Assembly: GCA_022780515.1 (NCBI GenBank)
Contig: JALEUV010000071.1
Span: 1-52,262, forward strand
Direction of reading: 5' to 3'
Length of the DNA: 52,262 nt
From: Anaerococcus sp.
GTDB taxonomy: Bacteria > Bacillota > Clostridia > Tissierellales > Peptoniphilaceae
The first letter of the stretch is position 1. Each line of letters starts with the position of its first letter. The notes under the pieces were generated by a model. The model saw only the letters and a list, made by a program, of their open reading frames with translations, was not told the DNA's origin and ran no database searches. The position numbers and the translations under genes were made by a program. Positions 49,296 to 52,262 of this stretch are shown here, piece by piece.

Positions 49296-49327
49296 AATGT
49301 ATATTTTATTAAATGTATATTTTATTA
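49296..49327. repeat. 16-bp tandem duplication across the stop of the ABC exporter gene
   Basis: AATGTATATTTTATTA occurs twice back to back (49296-49311 and 49312-49327). The TAA stop of the exporter gene at 49311-49309 is created by the junction. Without the extra copy the frame would run six codons further (DKVIAN, then TAG). Confidence 0.85.
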
Positions 49328-50715
49328 TAGGAAGAGTATTCATCTCTTTCTTCCTGATCTACCAGCAAAATTCCCATATTCAAGTTTTCCAAATATTTAA
49401 TTATATTCATTTTGACAGCTCTATCTATAGATGACAGATTTTTATCAATTAATAGGAATCCAACATTTTTTCTAAGTGCCCTTAAAATAGCAATCCTATC
49501 TATTTGACCACCAGATAGTTCTTTATCTGATAGGATATCCCTATTGTCAAGATCTTCCAAAGAAAAGATATTTAACAGCTCGTCATAATTATATACATCA
49601 TCACCCAGGCTTATATTCTCATACAAATTCTCATTAACTATAGAAGAATTTTTAAATATCAAAGGGTATCTATATGATTTGGATAGGGCTTTCAAAATCC
49701 TTGTCTTACCTGATCCGTTTTTTCCTATAAGGACATTAATAGTATTTTCTTTTAACTTATCTTTTAGCCAGTCACAAGCTATAAAATCTTCTGCTTCAAT
49801 TTTTATACTAGAAATCTTTTTATTAAAGGAGTCAATATTTACCCCAAGCTCCCTATAAATTATAGTAAATGATGATATATAAGTTGCGAGATCATTTATA
49901 GAAAAGCTATAAGAAATAAATAAGCTCACATCTCCTGGACTAAGCTTAGCTATGATTGAACCAAGTAATATTATTATAATATTTAGGTCAACCATCATGT
50001 CATTAGCTACAGAAATTAGACCTTTAAACTGCCCGTATTTAATCTTATCATCCTTATTCTTAGCTAATAAGTACCCATGCCTTTTATAAATTGTATCTTC
50101 CAAAGACTTTATCCTTATAGATCTTGCATCTTCGATGATTTTTTGGAAAGATTCAATAATTTTTGATTCATTGTCTCTTATTTCATTACTTCTATCATAA
50201 ATTTTATCCTTTAGAGCATTACTTATAAAAAATATTAATAGAGGTACTAACATCACCAGTATTGTAATATAAACATTAATTGACATCATAATTATAAAGG
50301 CAATTATAATCCCCAGCAGATTACAAAAAGTATCAATACCATATGATATTGTACCAACTATTGAGTTAACATCGTTTTGAATAATATCAACCAAATCGTG
50401 AACTTGACTGTCTGTTAAAGCCACTTTTTCATTAGCCTTAGTTATTATTCTTTGATACAAACTATCCGCCCGCTTATGTTGAGCTTTGATGTCCGCATCA
50501 GCACCCAGCTTGATAAGTAGGGTTCTAAGCCCGAAGAAAACTATATATAAAATTACTATAATATACAAGCTATCTTTGAAATTCGCATCAAAATACAATT
50601 TTAACAGGTAAGCCAATAAAATAGGAATATTATGAGCAAATAACCATATCATAATATCTACTATAAAATAGTCTTTTGATTCCTTGATTATATCTATAAG
50701 TTTAATTTCTTTCAA
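49309..50715 (-). CDS. ABC exporter half-transporter with degenerate ATP site
   Basis: The 468-residue protein has six membrane helices (residues 15 to about 290) and a C-terminal nucleotide-binding domain. Walker A GKNGSGKT is near residue 331 and the signature LSGGQ near 400 is intact. Walker B reads FLLIDKN, lysine instead of the catalytic glutamate; the switch-histidine strand reads GILLVDQEE with no histidine; the Q-loop glutamine is missing (LIFKNSS). The segment between Walker A and the Q-loop is only about 17 residues, some 25 shorter than usual. This matches the non-catalytic half of a heterodimeric exporter. It overlaps its partner gene by 14 bases. The C terminus is shortened by a 16-bp duplication. 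Confidence 0.88.
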   Translation of the reverse strand: MKEIKLIDIIKESKDYFIVDIMIWLFAHNIPILLAYLLKLYFDANFKDSLYIIVILYIVFFGLRTLLIKLGADADIKAQHKRADSLYQRIITKANEKVALTDSQVHDLVDIIQNDVNSIVGTISYGIDTFCNLLGIIIAFIIMMSINVYITILVMLVPLLIFFISNALKDKIYDRSNEIRDNESKIIESFQKIIEDARSIRIKSLEDTIYKRHGYLLAKNKDDKIKYGQFKGLISVANDMMVDLNIIIILLGSIIAKLSPGDVSLFISYSFSINDLATYISSFTIIYRELGVNIDSFNKKISSIKIEAEDFIACDWLKDKLKENTINVLIGKNGSGKTRILKALSKSYRYPLIFKNSSIVNENLYENISLGDDVYNYDELLNIFSLEDLDNRDILSDKELSGGQIDRIAILRALRKNVGFLLIDKNLSSIDRAVKMNIIKYLENLNMGILLVDQEERDEYSSYNKIYI

Positions 50716-52237
50716 GATCTATCACCTCATCTACCCTGTCAATTATCCTCTTCTCATGACTAATGATTAGAACAATTTTGTCTGTATTTTTAATCAAATC
50801 AAAAAATAGAGAACACTTAGTTTCATCTACACCCAAAAAAATCTCATCCAAAATAAGTATATCCTTGTTTGATAAGAGAGCTTTTATTATAAATAAACTC
50901 CTATATTCTCCATCAGATAAGTCACTTGTTTTATCATCAAAGCTTTTATTCATACCGAAGGTTTTTAGTAATTTAGCACTTTCTTCACTTTCATTTAAAA
51001 TATCTCCTATAAGTGAACTATCATTTGCCCTAATTCTTTGATCCATGTATTCTAATCTTTTAGAAATTTCTCCTTTTCTTAAATCTCTTATATCTATACC
51101 GTTATATTTTATAGCTCCCCCATCGACATCAAATAATCTTGCTATCAAGTTAATAAGAGTAGACTTACCTGAGCCCGAAGGAGAAGATAAACCGTAAAGC
51201 TTATCGGTCAAACTTAAATTAAAATTTTTAAAAATAAGTTTATTAGTGCTAGGATAAGAGAAATTAACATTATCTAAAGTAATTTCAATTACTTTATCAT
51301 CCAAAGTCCTATCACCATAAGACATTTTTCTAAATTTTTCGAGTTCTTCGAGTCTTCTTTTGGATTCTCCAACATTTGGTAGACTCTCCAATTGAAGTCT
51401 TACATCATAGATAGGATCCTCAATCAAATCTATATAGTAGATAAATAAATACAAACTTCCTATAGATAAAATATTATTCTTAAGTGTAAAAATTCCTAAA
51501 ACTAATATAAGTATCTTCATAAGACCAAAAATTGATATAGAGCTTAACCGATACTCATAGGATATAAAATTTGAAACTACTTCCTTATTGAAAAAATCTA
51601 CAATTCCGGATCTTAATCTGCCTACTAAATATTTACCCTTACCGATAAAAGAAAATTCATCCAAGAGACTGAGAGTCTCAGAAAATAATCCAACCATCCT
51701 ATCATATGATTCATTACTTTGCCTAACCTTATCCGAAGATTTTTCCTTTATTCTCTTAAACAAATAGAATAAAAACAAAATCATTAAGACGAAAACTATA
51801 GACATATAGGACAGTTTCTTAAAAGATACATAAAGAATGCCGGCAAGTAAAAGAGCATTTTTAAATAAAATAGACAAGAAATTGATCAAAAAATCTATCA
51901 ATACTTGTATATCATTATTTAAATTAATAAGCTTTCCCTTATCAACTGATACAATATCCAGATAATTACTATATAAGACTTTCTCTACAAGGTCTTTTTT
52001 CATTGAAAATTCAAAATAATTTTCCAAATAATTAACCAATAAAAGATCCACTAATTTTAAGATATTTTTCCCTACCAATAAAGCTATTATTATTAACGCT
52101 ATTTGTATAAGCAAGTTTTGACTTCCCATATTATCAATAAACTTTGATATATAGGAAGGATAAATAATCATAATAAGCGATATAAGGATTAAAAATAGGG
52201 TATGTATCCCAATAATAAATTTATTTTTTGCTTTCAT
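50702..52237 (-). CDS. ABC exporter half-transporter, catalytic partner
   Basis: The 511-residue protein has six membrane helices (residues 5 to about 275) and a nucleotide-binding domain. It carries Walker A SPSGSGKST near residue 352, Q-loop EYMDQR near 400, Walker B ILILDEIF with the catalytic glutamate near 464 and the switch histidine in LIISHEKR near 493. Its signature is altered to LSDGE. The partner (49309-50715) has the good LSGGQ but lacks the glutamate and histidine, so together they make one working and one degenerate ATP site, as in TM287/288 or BmrCD. GAGGAAAA before the ATG gives the start. The gene is at the right edge; earlier operon members may lie outside. Substrate unknown. 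Confidence 0.9.
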   Translation of the reverse strand: MKAKNKFIIGIHTLFLILISLIMIIYPSYISKFIDNMGSQNLLIQIALIIIALLVGKNILKLVDLLLVNYLENYFEFSMKKDLVEKVLYSNYLDIVSVDKGKLINLNNDIQVLIDFLINFLSILFKNALLLAGILYVSFKKLSYMSIVFVLMILFLFYLFKRIKEKSSDKVRQSNESYDRMVGLFSETLSLLDEFSFIGKGKYLVGRLRSGIVDFFNKEVVSNFISYEYRLSSISIFGLMKILILVLGIFTLKNNILSIGSLYLFIYYIDLIEDPIYDVRLQLESLPNVGESKRRLEELEKFRKMSYGDRTLDDKVIEITLDNVNFSYPSTNKLIFKNFNLSLTDKLYGLSSPSGSGKSTLINLIARLFDVDGGAIKYNGIDIRDLRKGEISKRLEYMDQRIRANDSSLIGDILNESEESAKLLKTFGMNKSFDDKTSDLSDGEYRSLFIIKALLSNKDILILDEIFLGVDETKCSLFFDLIKNTDKIVLIISHEKRIIDRVDEVIDLERN

Positions 52238-52262
52238 TTTTCCTCACTTAACACTATTTTTG

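Overview
The window looks like chromosome of a low-GC, Gram-positive anaerobe of the Peptoniphilaceae type (Anaerococcus, Peptoniphilus and relatives). This is inferred from the low-GC codon use (frequent AGG/AGA, CTA and ATA), clear sigma-A promoters and strong Shine-Dalgarno sites. It also rests on the gene set: Veg, class III fructose-1,6-bisphosphatase, an NQR-type membrane redox complex, OPT and MATE transporters, a DUF1858 protein and a wall-anchored mucin glycosidase ending in an NPKTG sorting motif. No rRNA, tRNA or CRISPR array was found.

Layout. 1-2086: inositol catabolism (iolA partial, iolB) divergent from its DeoR-type regulator, with a well-defined control region. 2100-5803: a CLC chloride/proton antiporter, then an OPT oligopeptide transporter coupled to a stand-alone PqqD-like protein. 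5808-9982: a secreted small protein, an anchored exodomain protein, two ABC permeases and an ATPase, plus a lipoprotein; this is the best candidate for a poorly described system. 10011-10471: an AT-rich spacer holding a decayed transposase fragment. 10491-15254: a 1587-residue GH101 endo-alpha-N-acetylgalactosaminidase. 15384-22898: rpoB-rpoC with their own promoter. 22976-28064: nitroreductase, membrane protein, fbp, cyclophilin and an SH3/Apf-type wall protein with a WalR-like box. 28336-31799: ddl-murF-1-phosphofructokinase. 31802-32820: a TPP riboswitch with terminator controlling a cytX gene broken by an internal deletion. 32802-36489: a GntR(YtrA)-type regulator, ABC ATPase and permease, dCMP deaminase and HAD phosphatase. 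36671-40631: an nqrBCDEF-like operon lacking nqrA. 40697-49180: cardiolipin synthase, pyridoxal kinase, MATE, PHP phosphoesterase, veg, htpG with a CIRCE element, a hemolysin III homologue and DUF1858. 49296-52237: a heterodimeric ABC exporter with one degenerate ATP site.

How the parts work together. Inositol genes, mucin O-glycan release, FBPase and a fructose-1-phosphate kinase point to host-derived sugar use. The NQR-like complex would couple NADH oxidation to ion pumping. ddl-murF, the Apf-like protein and cardiolipin synthase serve envelope building. The main oddities are regulatory (CIRCE on htpG, tandem veg promoters, a possibly leaderless cls transcript) or reflect decay (cytX deletion, transposase scar, 16-bp duplication truncating an ABC subunit).
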